64,000 nt of DNA from Campylobacter sp. CCS1377 (GTDB taxonomy: Bacteria > Campylobacterota > Campylobacteria > Campylobacterales > Campylobacteraceae). The notes under the pieces were generated by a model. The model searched no databases. It was not told the origin of the DNA and worked only from the letters and a program-made list of their open reading frames with translations. The position numbers and the translations under genes are program-made. Below are positions 13,789 to 22,446 of this stretch, piece after piece. How positions within the stretch are numbered: the stretch's first letter is position 1; every line of letters begins with the position of its first letter. The stretch lies in NCBI RefSeq assembly GCF_040008265.1, contig NZ_CP155620.1:1364001-1428000 (forward strand). The letters run 5' to 3'.

Positions 13789-14685
13789 TTAAAACCTACT
13801 TTTTTCAAAATTAATACCCAAAATTCCTGTGGGTTTAAAGAGTAAAATAAATACCAAGAAAATAAAAGCGAAAGCATCTTTAAATCCTGCCATTTCTGGA
13901 ATTAAAGCCACGAAAACAACTTCGGTAAAACCAATGATTAATCCGCCTAAAACCGCACCTACAACCGACCCAATACCTCCTAAAACCGCAGCTGCAAAAG
14001 CTTTAAGTCCTATTAAAGTTCCCATAGTAGGATCAACGGAAGGATAACTACTTGCCCAAAAAACACCGCCAACTGCAGCCAAAGCAGAACCCAAAGCAAA
14101 TACAATAGCAATAATTTTATTTGCATCAATTCCCATTAAATTTACAGTATGTATATCAAAAGCTAAAGCTCTAATGGCAATACCATACTTGCTTTTATAA
14201 AGTATAAAAAGCACAATAAGTAAAATTAATAAAGTTAAAATTGGTATTACTATATTAATCACGCTCATACTAATACTACCAAAATTTATCACCTCTTGAA
14301 GGTATTCAGGAACTTCAAAAAATCTTGGTGTAGAACCAAAAAACATATTGAAAAGATTTTGTATCAAATAACTAATACCAATAGCTGTAATAAGCAAAGA
14401 AATCCGAGGAGCTTTTCTTAAGGGTTTATAGGCAATTTTATCAATAGCTATACCCACACAAGCTGCAAAAATCATCGCCAAAGATAAGGCCCCTAAAAAA
14501 GGGACTCCCATAGAAGTCACGCAAAAAAGTGCAGCATATGCACCCACCATCATAATATCGCCATGTGCAAAATTTATAAGTCTTAAAACACCATAAACCA
14601 TTGTATAACCTATGGCAATAAGTGCATACATACTGCCAAGACTAAAACCATTAATAAGTTGTTGAATTAATAAAGTAGAATCCAT
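13789..14685 (-). CDS. livH: Branched-chain amino acid ABC transporter, permease LivH
   Basis: This 298-residue permease starts MDSTLLIQQLINGFSLGSMYALIAIGYTMVYG-like, the classic LivH N-terminus (positions 1-32), followed by LINFAHGDIMMVGAY near residue 36. About eight membrane segments are seen. The cytoplasmic loop KSKYGIAIRALA near residue 165 is the EAA-type contact with LivF/LivG. It lies 7 bp downstream of livK and 2 bp upstream of livM. Length and motifs are normal. Confidence 0.95.
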   Translation of the reverse strand: MDSTLLIQQLINGFSLGSMYALIAIGYTMVYGVLRLINFAHGDIMMVGAYAALFCVTSMGVPFLGALSLAMIFAACVGIAIDKIAYKPLRKAPRISLLITAIGISYLIQNLFNMFFGSTPRFFEVPEYLQEVINFGSISMSVINIVIPILTLLILLIVLFILYKSKYGIAIRALAFDIHTVNLMGIDANKIIAIVFALGSALAAVGGVFWASSYPSVDPTMGTLIGLKAFAAAVLGGIGSVVGAVLGGLIIGFTEVVFVALIPEMAGFKDAFAFIFLVFILLFKPTGILGINFEKSRF

Positions 14686-14692
14686 TTTTTTC

Positions 14693-15805
14693 CTAAGGGT
14701 TAATTAAATCTTTATAACTTTGTTTTTGATTTTTAATTTCTTTTACTACTACTGATCTAGTCGCATTGCCACTTTTATCAATGCTTATAACTCCGCTTAC
14801 ACCTTCATAATTATTGGTTTGATGAATTTTATCATTGACACAAGCTGGAGTGAGATTATCAATACAACGATTCATTGCATCAAACATTACAAAATATGCA
14901 TCTGCACCCATTGCTGAAAAATTAGGCACTTCTTTAGAACCTTTAACTTTCGAATAAGCACCGATAAATTCTTTACTAAGCTTAGTAGGAGGGTTGTTAT
15001 AATCAAAACTATCAGTAAAAATATAACCTTCGCTTGCATCTTGTGCAAGTTTAACAAAAGTCTCATCTGCTACGCCATCAGCTGAACCCATAGGCAATTT
15101 AAGTCGTGCGTTTTGAGCTTGGCGCACAAACAATGAGGCTTCATTATAATAAATTGGCAAATATACAAATTCAGGATTTAGTTTTTGAATTTGAGAAATA
15201 ATGGCTTTATAATCTTTATCTCCCGAGCTCACACGCAACTTAGCCAAAATTTTACCGCCATTGGCTATAAATTCTTTTTCAAAAGCCTTTGCAAGTCCTA
15301 AAGAATAATCTGTCGTTTGATCCATTACAATAACAGCATTTTTATAATGAAGTTTAGAAAAAACATATTTTGCCAAAGATGAACCTTGAAAGCTATCCAT
15401 AAAACATACACGACTAGAATAATTCTTTTTATTAAGTAATTTATCCCCAGTTGCAGCCGGAGCAATTACGGGTATTTTATTCTCTTCTGCTACTCTCATT
15501 ACTTGCAAGGTATTAGCCGTTACCATTTCGCCAATAAGACCTATAACTTTATCTTGAGAAACAAGTCTAGTGGCCGCAGTAGAAGATTCTATTTTATCCC
15601 CTTTAGTATCTACAACGACGAGATTGATTTTATCTCCGTTTTTAAGAGTATTTTGCATAGAATTTGCAATTTTTATCCCATCAAGCGCACTTTGTCCATA
15701 AGCTGCTGTAGCACCAGTTAAGGGCATTACTATACCTATATTAATTTCTTTAGCTTGCAAGCTTAGAGTTAAAGCACAAAGGATAATTAAACCAATTTTT
15801 TTCAC
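14693..15805 (-). CDS. livK: Branched-chain amino acid-binding protein LivK
   Basis: This 370-residue periplasmic binding protein begins with a signal peptide ending SLQAKE (residues about 1-18). It continues with the LIVBP pattern INIGIVMPLTGATAAYGQ and VVDTKGD. It captures leucine/isoleucine/valine and delivers them to LivHM. It is strongly similar along its whole length to the neighbouring LivJ; for example, both end with a YEGV-G-ISIDKSGNA-RSVV-KEIKNQ block. They are therefore paralogues from an old tandem duplication. The start is supported by AAGGAG upstream. Differences cluster in the middle of the protein, where ligand and hinge residues lie, so specificities may differ. Which paralogue is called J or K follows the C. 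jejuni order (Cj1018c/Cj1019c, from memory). Confidence 0.9.
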   Translation of the reverse strand: MKKIGLIILCALTLSLQAKEINIGIVMPLTGATAAYGQSALDGIKIANSMQNTLKNGDKINLVVVDTKGDKIESSTAATRLVSQDKVIGLIGEMVTANTLQVMRVAEENKIPVIAPAATGDKLLNKKNYSSRVCFMDSFQGSSLAKYVFSKLHYKNAVIVMDQTTDYSLGLAKAFEKEFIANGGKILAKLRVSSGDKDYKAIISQIQKLNPEFVYLPIYYNEASLFVRQAQNARLKLPMGSADGVADETFVKLAQDASEGYIFTDSFDYNNPPTKLSKEFIGAYSKVKGSKEVPNFSAMGADAYFVMFDAMNRCIDNLTPACVNDKIHQTNNYEGVSGVISIDKSGNATRSVVVKEIKNQKQSYKDLINP

Positions 15806-15816
15806 TTTTAAACTCC

Positions 15817-16932
15817 TTAAGGATTGATTGTTGTTTTATAAACTTGTTGTTGATTTTTAATTTCTTTTATCACTACTGATCTTGAAGCATTTCCGCTTTT
15901 ATCAATGCTTATGATACCACCAACTCCTTCATAATTATTGGTTTGATGAATTTTATCATTGACACAAGCTGGAGTAAGATTATCTTTGCATTGATTCATA
16001 GCATTAAGCATTACATAATAAGCATCTGCACCCATTGCTGAAAATGCAGGTAAAGCTTTGCTATTTTTTTCTTTTTCATAAGCACTAATAAATTTGCGTC
16101 CCAAATTTGTGCTTGGGTTATTATAATCAAAGCTATCAGTAAAAACCACACCATTAACAGCATCACCACCAAGATCGATAAAAGTTTGATTATTTACCCC
16201 ATCTCCTGCAGAAAATAATTTATCAAAACCTGTTTGTCTTGCTTGTCTTGCAATCAAAGCAGCTTCTGGATGATAAATTGGCATATAAACAAAATCAGGA
16301 TTTAAACTTTTAAGCTGCGAAGCAATAGCTTTAAAATCTTTATCCCCTGAAGAAATGGTAAGCTTTTTAATAACCTTTCCGCCTTTAGCCTTAAATTCTT
16401 TTTCAAAAGCCTTTGCAAGTCCTAAAGAATAAACATTGCTTTGATCTACAATCACAACAACACTTTGCAAACCTAAGTCTTTATAGGCATAAGTAGCAAA
16501 TTTATCTCCTTGAAAACTATCCATAAAACACACACGACTTGCATAAGTTTTTTTATCTAAAAGCTTATCTCCTGAAGCTACTGGGGCAATAACTGGAACT
16601 TTTTTATCTTCAGCAATAGAAATAACTTGCATGGTATTTGGAGTAACAGCCTCTCCAATAAGTCCTACAACCTTATCTTGAGAAATAAGTCTTGTAGTCG
16701 CAGTTGAAGTTTCAATTTTATCCCCTTTAGTATCTACAACTACCAATTTTACTTTATCTCCATTGTCCAAAGTAGGATTAAGTTTATTGGCAAGCTCAAT
16801 ACCTGTATAAACATCCTGTCCATAAGCCGCTAAAGATCCTGTTAAAGGCAATACAATACCTAAATTAACTTCTTTACCATAAGCTAAATTAGCCAAAAGT
16901 AAAGCACCTAATAACAAACTTCTTTTTTTCAT
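15817..16932 (-). CDS. livJ: Branched-chain amino acid-binding protein LivJ
   Basis: This 371-residue periplasmic binding protein has a signal peptide (MKKRSLLLGALLLANLAYGK) and the family start VNLGIVLPLTGSLAAYGQ. It is the first gene of the liv cluster, 11 bp ahead of livK. A clear ribosome site AAGGAG precedes the ATG. Only 23 bp separate it from the cytochrome c gene upstream, so the liv genes are either read from the cytochrome promoter at about 17420 or from a promoter inside that gene; none is obvious in the 23 bp. Two binding proteins for one permease widen substrate range in other bacteria. Confidence 0.9.
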   Translation of the reverse strand: MKKRSLLLGALLLANLAYGKEVNLGIVLPLTGSLAAYGQDVYTGIELANKLNPTLDNGDKVKLVVVDTKGDKIETSTATTRLISQDKVVGLIGEAVTPNTMQVISIAEDKKVPVIAPVASGDKLLDKKTYASRVCFMDSFQGDKFATYAYKDLGLQSVVVIVDQSNVYSLGLAKAFEKEFKAKGGKVIKKLTISSGDKDFKAIASQLKSLNPDFVYMPIYHPEAALIARQARQTGFDKLFSAGDGVNNQTFIDLGGDAVNGVVFTDSFDYNNPSTNLGRKFISAYEKEKNSKALPAFSAMGADAYYVMLNAMNQCKDNLTPACVNDKIHQTNNYEGVGGIISIDKSGNASRSVVIKEIKNQQQVYKTTINP

Positions 16933-16955
16933 AAAATCTCCTTAATTAAAATTAA

Positions 16956-17390
16956 TCATTTAATAAAAGTTCCGTGTTTTGTTTTTTTCTCAGGCTCTTC
17001 TTCAAGCAAGTCTTTTGCTTGCATCTCTATAGCAAAATTCCCACCCTTTAAATAAGCAATAATATAATTCATCTCATCATGACTTAAAGAATTTGCATAA
17101 GGTAGCATTTGAATTCTTGTAGCAGACTGTTCTCCACTTGCATTAGTCGTATAATCAATCAATGCTGATTTAATATCAGCAGGCTCCATATTGCGAAGTA
17201 TTCTTGAACCAGCAACAATTTTTTCCCCATTATCGCCATGACAAATATGGCATTTTTTTTCAAAATACAATTCCTTTGCCTTAGCCATATCATAACTAGC
17301 ACCATCAAAAGTATAAGAAAATAGAGATTTTAAACTAATCCCAAAACCAAAAGTAAAACAAATAATGAGTATAAACAATATACGAAACAT
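16956..17390 (-). CDS. Periplasmic c-type cytochrome (class I, Cj1020c-like)
   Basis: This 144-residue protein has an N-terminal hydrophobic signal/anchor (residues 1-17, MFRILFILIICFTFGFG), one heme-binding CHICHG motif near residue 47, and a likely distal Met ligand in RIQMLPYA. That is the layout of a small electron-carrier cytochrome c. I chose the ATG at 17390, with AAAAGG 7 bases upstream. A longer reading from TTG at 17417 would start inside the -10 box. Heme attachment would depend on CcsBA encoded downstream. The C-terminus (about residues 120-144) is acidic then basic. Redox partners are unknown. Confidence 0.85.
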   Translation of the reverse strand: MFRILFILIICFTFGFGISLKSLFSYTFDGASYDMAKAKELYFEKKCHICHGDNGEKIVAGSRILRNMEPADIKSALIDYTTNASGEQSATRIQMLPYANSLSHDEMNYIIAYLKGGNFAIEMQAKDLLEEEPEKKTKHGTFIK

Positions 17391-17416
17391 AAAAAACCTT
17401 TTATAAAATAAACGCA

Positions 17417-17422
17417 ATTATA
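17417..17422 (-). promoter_or_regulatory. -10 box of the cytochrome c (and possibly liv) promoter
   Basis: On the minus strand TATAAT sits in a T-rich run (TTTTTTTATATAATTGCG), 26 bases before the chosen ATG, as expected for a Campylobacter sigma-70 promoter, which usually lacks a conserved -35 box. Transcription should start near 17410. It lies 28 bp past the stop of the porin stub. No terminator is visible between the cytochrome gene and livJ. Confidence 0.55.
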
Positions 17423-17449
17423 TAAAAAAATGATAACAATTTCTATCTT

Positions 17450-17653
17450 TTATTTAATAGTGATATTTGTAGTAGCACGATTAGATTTCTTATTATTTTG
17501 CTTTAAATTTCCCTTAACTCTTTGATTTTCATAGCGATAACGAATAGTTCCCGAAACTTCTACATCTTCAAACACATCATCTAAAGGGGTAGCATGTGCA
17601 AAAGTGCTTAATATAAAAATAGAGATGGTGCACAAAATGATTCTTTTCATCAT
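17450..17653 (-). pseudogene. Truncated 5' stub of a major outer membrane porin (PorA/MOMP-like) gene
   Basis: The 67-residue reading frame has a good ribosome site (AAGGAG) and a signal peptide ending AHA-TPLDD. The mature start then follows the Campylobacter MOMP pattern (ATPLEEAIKDVDVSG-LRYRY in C. jejuni, from memory; here ATPLDDVFEDVEVSGTIRYRY). MOMP is about 420 residues, but this frame stops after TNITIK and no further porin sequence follows in any frame before the cytochrome promoter 28 bp away. I read it as the leftover start of a porin gene whose rest was deleted. It could still yield a short secreted peptide. It sits exactly where the Cj1020c block meets the hyd block, and in C. 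jejuni porA (Cj1259) lies near hydD (Cj1264c). Confidence 0.65.
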
Positions 17654-17779
17654 TTTCTCCTTATATTTTTAAACTTCAAAGATTATACCAAAAGAAATAT
17701 TAACTTGATATTTGAAAATAAATTTTCATCTTGTTTTTCTTTAAGCGTGTATTTTGATATTGCTTAAAGTTGATTTTGA

Positions 17780-17785
17780 TACAAT
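17780..17785 (+). promoter_or_regulatory. Candidate -10 box for the 17821 gene
   Basis: TACAAT after TTTGA lies 35 bases before the ATG at 17821, in the 167-bp A+T-rich spacer shared with the divergent porin stub. It supports the 17821 start, because the alternative in-frame start at 17770 would lie upstream of it. Confidence 0.4.
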
Positions 17786-17820
17786 TAGATATTTTTAAGT
17801 ATTACACAAAAAGGTTAAAA

Positions 17821-18192
17821 ATGCTGATTTTAGGACACAAGCTCGTAGAAAGTAAAAATTTTACTTTTGTTAAAGAATTTACAAAAAATACTGATGAAAT
17901 TTTTTGCATAAAATACAATGAAAAATTAATACAAAAATTAAAAACAAATCACAAAGAATTTGCAATATTTATAGAAAATAAAAATGAAATTTTTCTCGCC
18001 AATGCCTTGGGTGCCAAATTTCTAATTTTTAAAGATAAAAATCTAGCCAAATTTGCCGTTAAAGTAGCCGAATTTTATCTTTTTGATAGTAAAATTTTAT
18101 TTTTAGTTGATGATTTTAAAAATTTAGAAGAATTTTATGAACTTGGCGTAGATGGTGTGATTTTAAAAACTTTTATACGAAATTTCAGCTAA
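17821..18192 (+). CDS. Unrecognised 123-residue cytoplasmic protein
   Basis: I do not recognise this protein. The ATG at 17821 follows AAAGGTTAAAA, a good ribosome site, and is preferred over an in-frame ATA/ATG region at 17770 that would precede the promoter. The product starts MLILGHKLVESKNF and has no signal peptide or membrane segment. It alternates short hydrophobic strands with charged helices, ending ELGVDGVILK, a pattern like the last strands of an alpha/beta barrel or of a Rossmann-like fold, but this is only a resemblance. The 3' end overlaps the 3' end of hydD by 30 bp in convergent orientation, so both genes share coding DNA and their transcripts are complementary there. Function is unknown. 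Confidence 0.65.
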   Translation: MLILGHKLVESKNFTFVKEFTKNTDEIFCIKYNEKLIQKLKTNHKEFAIFIENKNEIFLANALGAKFLIFKDKNLAKFAVKVAEFYLFDSKILFLVDDFKNLEEFYELGVDGVILKTFIRNFS

Positions 18193-18699
18193 TTCTTCTA
18201 AAGAGTGGTTGGCTATTTTGTCATAATCAAAACCTTCTTTTTTTATATAATCAAGAAAGGTTTTCTCCATAATTTTACTCGCAGTAACAATTTCTTTTGA
18301 CAATGTAAAACTCATTGCTTCTATGCGTTTTGGAATACAAGCTAAAATTTGTGTTTGAGGTAAGTCTCCCATAAGCTCCACATATTGCAAGGTTTGAAGC
18401 ATTTCCACCTCATGAGCACTTCCGCTCCAATTAATTTTTTTAGGCATCGCATCATAAGGAAAGAAAAATACATCGCCAATCTTACCATCGTCAGCATCAA
18501 TACAATCAAGCACTATCATCTTATCATACTCTGCGATAATATAGCTTAATTGCAAAGCTAAAGTTCCACCATCAACAAAATCTAAAATATGAGTTTTGTG
18601 AGTGAATTTATAGTTTTTTTCCAAAAGCTTGCAAAGATGAACACCTAAGCCTTCATCTGCAAACATAATATTCCCTATACCCAATACAAGAAATTTCAA
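18163..18699 (-). CDS. hydD: [NiFe]-hydrogenase maturation endopeptidase
   Basis: HydD (HyaD/HybD family, 178 residues) cleaves the C-terminal peptide of the hydrogenase large subunit once nickel is in place. The N-terminal VLGIGNIMFADEGLGVH carries the G-x-G-N and the Ni-probing acidic residue. LDCIDADD near residue 63 and the SAHEVEM histidine near residue 92 supply the other two ligands. Its substrate is HydB, three genes upstream in transcription order, whose DPCIACAVH tail is the cleavage site. The start overlaps hydC by 4 bp. The tail overlaps the convergent 17821-18192 gene by 30 bp, which extends the C-terminus (NHSLEELAEISYKSF). Confidence 0.93.
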   Translation of the reverse strand: MKFLVLGIGNIMFADEGLGVHLCKLLEKNYKFTHKTHILDFVDGGTLALQLSYIIAEYDKMIVLDCIDADDGKIGDVFFFPYDAMPKKINWSGSAHEVEMLQTLQYVELMGDLPQTQILACIPKRIEAMSFTLSKEIVTASKIMEKTFLDYIKKEGFDYDKIANHSLEELAEISYKSF

Positions 18700-19391
18700 T
18701 TTTTCTCTTCTTTTTTCTCGAATTTATATCCACTAACAATGGCATCAAGTGCACCATTTCTTCCTTTTATGGCATTAAAAATTGCCATATAAATATGCAC
18801 AAATACAAAAATAATAATAATCCACATCAATATCCTATGCAAAGTCCTAACTTCAGCCAAACCACCCATCATTGCTTCAATAGGTCTTAAGATGCCATAT
18901 AAAAATCCGCCCAAGCCCTCATGATAAACATGGGTGTATAAAATAAGCCCCGTAACAATAATGCCCATTATAATGATATAAAAGAAAAAATAAGTTACAA
19001 ATTGCAAAGGATTATAAACCCCTTTTAAATGTGGATGTTTTCCCAAAAATAAATAAAATTTAATTTGTTCTATCCATAATTTTGGACTGAAAATATCTCG
19101 CACGCTTACACGCTCTTTATGACTTAATTTATCAAAAAAGAAAAGATAAATTTTAAAAATAACACAAGCAATGAGTACAAAACCTGCCACTTGATGGGCT
19201 AAACGGTATTTTGCCTGCATAAAATTAACAGGCTCACCATTGCTAATAGGACTTTGAAAAACATAAGATAAATAAAAACCAGTTCCTACCAAAATAACAA
19301 TAGCAACCGCTCTTATCCAATGCGTTAAACGTAAACCTATGCTAAATTCATATTCAGCTTTTCTTTGCAATTTTTCTTCTTGGTTTTGCAT
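18696..19391 (-). CDS. hydC: [NiFe]-hydrogenase cytochrome b subunit
   Basis: HydC (231 residues) anchors the uptake hydrogenase to the inner membrane and passes electrons to menaquinone. Four main membrane segments are seen (about residues 30-48, 72-92, 128-150, 184-205). Histidines suited to bind two b hemes lie in LRLTHWIRA (near 23), RLAHQVAGF (near 67), ILYTHVYHEG (near 155) and RTLHRILMW (near 183), which is the HyaC/HydC pattern. It is 11 bp downstream of hydB and overlaps hydD by four bases. It has no unusual features. Confidence 0.93.
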   Translation of the reverse strand: MQNQEEKLQRKAEYEFSIGLRLTHWIRAVAIVILVGTGFYLSYVFQSPISNGEPVNFMQAKYRLAHQVAGFVLIACVIFKIYLFFFDKLSHKERVSVRDIFSPKLWIEQIKFYLFLGKHPHLKGVYNPLQFVTYFFFYIIIMGIIVTGLILYTHVYHEGLGGFLYGILRPIEAMMGGLAEVRTLHRILMWIIIIFVFVHIYMAIFNAIKGRNGALDAIVSGYKFEKKEEKN

Positions 19392-19402
19392 AAAAGCTCC
19401 TT

Positions 19403-21118
19403 TTATAAATTTACATTTACTTTGTATTCGCTTAGATTATTTCCCTTAGTATCCATTACATGTACCGCGCAAGCAATACAAGGATCATAAGAGTGAATTT
19501 TTCTAATGATTTCAAGTGGTTGTTTTACATCAGCGATCTTAAGTCCTATCAAACACTGCTCATAACTTCCACCTATACCGTTAGCATCTTTTGGGCTTGC
19601 ATTCCAAGTAGAAGGCACTACAGCTTGCCAATTTTCAATCACACCATTTTTAATTCTACACCAATGACTTAGCGTTCCACGAGGCACATGTCCCATATAA
19701 CGACCTTTGTATTCTTTGGTATTATCAATCACATAAGGAGCACAAGTGCTTTCATCGACTTTCAAATTTTCTACCAAATTATTAAACGCTCTTAAAGCAT
19801 TGTTTGCAACGATTTTTGCCTCTATACAACGCGCGGCAGTTCTTCCAAGCGTACTAAATACTGCATTTAATGGCAAACCCGTTTCTTTTAAGAACTCATC
19901 GACCACAGGAATAACATTTTTATTGCCCTTAGCATAATTTACCACTATATTTGCTAATGGGCCAACCTGCATAGGATTTCCTTCATAACGAGGAGCTTTA
20001 ATCCAGCTGTATTTTCCTTTGGTATCAAACACTTTTGAAGTTACATTTTTACCATGATGATCGATACTCTCGCCCTCTACAAGTCCTGTATAATTTGGAT
20101 TTGTCTTGCCATCATATGGATGAAGTGCCTCATTATCTTTATACCAAGAATGTGTTGCTTCTTCAGTGATTTTATCCTCTTCTACTTCATAAACTTTGCT
20201 TATATCGCCATTTTTAATGATTCCACTTTCAAACAACCACTCATTTTTGCCGAGCTGAAACTCTTGGAAAGTATAAAGATTATTTACCCCAATATCATTT
20301 AAAACACTAGCTTCGTTAGCATAAGCTTTTCCAGCCATTACAAGATCAGGATAATAAGCACGATTAACAAAATCTTGCACTTCTTTAAATTTTTCCATAT
20401 ATTCGCCCATTCTTGAAGGACTTAAAAGATCCATAACACAAGTTACACCACCAACGGTTAAGCTTTGAGGATGAGGGTTTTTAGCCCCAAAAATTGCCAT
20501 ACATTGTGCAATAATTCTTTGAATTCTTAAACATTCTAAATAATGCGAAAGAACAATTAAATTTTGCTCTGGAGTTAAACGATAAGTTGGATGTCCATAG
20601 TAAGCATTAGCAAAAGGTCCTAAATTTCCTTTATCTACAAAAGCTTTAAGTCTTTGCTGCACTTCAAGCAATTTGTCTGCACCTGTGGCATAAGGATTTG
20701 GAGTGTATTTAAAAGCTTCATCGCTTGCTTTTTTAACATCGGCACTCAAAGCGCTCACAACATCAGCCCAATCAAGTCCGTGAAGTTGATAAAAATGCAC
20801 GATATGATCATGCAAGAAAAGCGCTGCATTCATCAAAGTTCTAGTTAAAAGCGCATTAAGTGGCGGAGTGATACCTAAAGCATTTTCAACCGCAACAATA
20901 CCTGCTTTATAATGTGAAAAAGTACAAACTCCACAAATTCTTTGAGTCATAAAACCCGCATCTCTTGGATCACGACCTTTTACAATGGTTTCTATTCCAC
21001 GCCACAAAGTAGAACCTGCATAAGCTTCTTTAACCACATTGTTTTCATCAACAACAACCTCAACTCTTAGATGTCCTTCAATTCTTGTAATTGGATCTAC
21101 TATTATTCTTTGACTCAT
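19403..21118 (-). CDS. hydB: [NiFe]-hydrogenase large subunit
   Basis: HydB (571 residues) carries the Ni-Fe active site that oxidises H2. The first cysteine pair is in RICGVC (about residues 61-66) and the second in DPCIACAVH near the C-terminus. HydD should cut after that His, removing the last 18 residues that begin VMDTKG. The start MSQRIIVDPITRIEGHLRVEV is the family signature L0/L1. Position and length match group 1 membrane-bound uptake hydrogenases (Cj1266c). The gene begins two bases after hydA ends. Nickel and Fe(CN)2CO insertion needs hyp genes, none of which are in this window. Confidence 0.97.
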   Translation of the reverse strand: MSQRIIVDPITRIEGHLRVEVVVDENNVVKEAYAGSTLWRGIETIVKGRDPRDAGFMTQRICGVCTFSHYKAGIVAVENALGITPPLNALLTRTLMNAALFLHDHIVHFYQLHGLDWADVVSALSADVKKASDEAFKYTPNPYATGADKLLEVQQRLKAFVDKGNLGPFANAYYGHPTYRLTPEQNLIVLSHYLECLRIQRIIAQCMAIFGAKNPHPQSLTVGGVTCVMDLLSPSRMGEYMEKFKEVQDFVNRAYYPDLVMAGKAYANEASVLNDIGVNNLYTFQEFQLGKNEWLFESGIIKNGDISKVYEVEEDKITEEATHSWYKDNEALHPYDGKTNPNYTGLVEGESIDHHGKNVTSKVFDTKGKYSWIKAPRYEGNPMQVGPLANIVVNYAKGNKNVIPVVDEFLKETGLPLNAVFSTLGRTAARCIEAKIVANNALRAFNNLVENLKVDESTCAPYVIDNTKEYKGRYMGHVPRGTLSHWCRIKNGVIENWQAVVPSTWNASPKDANGIGGSYEQCLIGLKIADVKQPLEIIRKIHSYDPCIACAVHVMDTKGNNLSEYKVNVNL

Positions 21119-21120
21119 TT

Positions 21121-22260
21121 TTATTCCTCATTTTTTTTCATAGAAGCAATAACTGCATGTGCTGCAATCGCAACACCAGTAAGTGTTAAAACACCTATGC
21201 CGATTTTATCTGACACGCTATCAGCACCAAGTCCAAAAACCGTATCAAATTTATGGCTTGCCATTGGTTCTTCAAATGGTCCCATAGTATCCCAAAAATT
21301 TGGCTCAGAGCAACCTATACAACCATGTCCTGCTTGGATAGGCCAAGAAGTGTGCTGATTAAATCTTTCTCTAGAACAGTTGTTAAAAGTATAAGGTCCT
21401 TTGCAACCCACTTTATAAAGACAATAACCATTTTTTGCGCCTTCATCGCCAAAGCTTTGCACAAATTCACCCGCATCAAAATGTCCGCGTCTTTCGCAAA
21501 GATCATGAATTCTTAAACCATAAGCCCATTTTGGTCTATTATAAACATCAAGTGCCGGCAACTCACCAAAAAGAAGATAATGCAAAACATTTCCGACTAT
21601 ATTTTTTTCACTTGGCGGACAACCTGGAACATTAATCACAGTCTTGCTTGTTACCTTACTTAAAGGCTGAGCATTGCTTGGATTTGGTCTTGCAGCTTGA
21701 ATTCCACCAAAACTAGAACAGGTCCCTATAGCAAAAATAGCCAAAGCATTCTCACTTGCCATTTTTGAAAGCTCATAGCCTGTCTTTCCATGTGGTCCTA
21801 TGGTTAAAAAATGTTCAGTATCACCCATAGGAATACCGCCTTCAACCATTAAAATGTATTTGTTTTTATATTTTTCAATAGCACTTTCTAAATTTTCTTC
21901 AGCTTGCCAACCCGCAGCAGCCATAATAGTTTCATGATATTCTAAAGAAATATAATCAAAAATTAAACTATCAATCGTTGGTGTATCGCTTCTTAGCAAA
22001 CTTTCACTACAGCCCGTGCATTCAGCCATATGAAGCCAAACCACCGGAAGTCTATCGGCTAATTCCGCGGCTTTTGCTACCATAGGAGTTAAACTTGCCG
22101 GCAAAGCCAAAAATGCCGTCATAGCTCCTGCCCATTTCATAAAATCTCTTCTTGTAAAACCTGATTTTTCTAAGGCTTGTGTAATGGAAGAATCGTTTTT
22201 TAAAGAAGGAAGTTTTTCCAACTCATTAAGACGAGTTTGTAGATGATGAAAGTCTAGCAT
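21121..22260 (-). CDS. hydA: [NiFe]-hydrogenase small subunit
   Basis: HydA (379 residues from the chosen ATG) holds three Fe-S clusters that carry electrons from HydB to HydC. A twin-arginine signal FTRRDFMKWAGAM lies near residue 38 and exports the folded HydA-HydB dimer. Cluster cysteines are seen in AECTGCSES, IGTCSSFGG, VPGCPPSE, the HDLCERRG region, and GHGCIGCSEPNFWD. A C-terminal hydrophobic segment (about residues 345-367) anchors it facing the periplasm. I chose the ATG at 22260 (MLDFHHLQTRL) because AAGGA lies 8 bases upstream. An in-frame start 30 bases earlier has no ribosome site. It is first in the hydABCD operon, with its promoter expected in the A+T-rich 190 bp upstream. Confidence 0.95.
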   Translation of the reverse strand: MLDFHHLQTRLNELEKLPSLKNDSSITQALEKSGFTRRDFMKWAGAMTAFLALPASLTPMVAKAAELADRLPVVWLHMAECTGCSESLLRSDTPTIDSLIFDYISLEYHETIMAAAGWQAEENLESAIEKYKNKYILMVEGGIPMGDTEHFLTIGPHGKTGYELSKMASENALAIFAIGTCSSFGGIQAARPNPSNAQPLSKVTSKTVINVPGCPPSEKNIVGNVLHYLLFGELPALDVYNRPKWAYGLRIHDLCERRGHFDAGEFVQSFGDEGAKNGYCLYKVGCKGPYTFNNCSRERFNQHTSWPIQAGHGCIGCSEPNFWDTMGPFEEPMASHKFDTVFGLGADSVSDKIGIGVLTLTGVAIAAHAVIASMKKNEE

Positions 22261-22446
22261 AATTATTCCTTTTTGACTTAAAATACTCAAACAATATGAT
22301 AAGACATTTTAAGTTAATTTAAGTTTAAAAATAAAGAATTGTTTTGATAAATATAAAAGAGTTAGTAAGCATTCATATAGTTAATAGATTAAACAAAATT
22401 CAACAAATATCTTAAGGTGAAAAGTCTTGACACAAGAACACTAAGC

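Noticed and set aside
15817-16932. Recent duplication of livK/livJ
   Set aside because: The two proteins are clearly paralogous but differ throughout, and the pair is also present in C. jejuni, so the duplication is old.
17391-17417. Upstream TTG start for the cytochrome c gene
   Set aside because: The codon touches the TATAAT promoter; the ATG at 17390 with AAAAGG is better.
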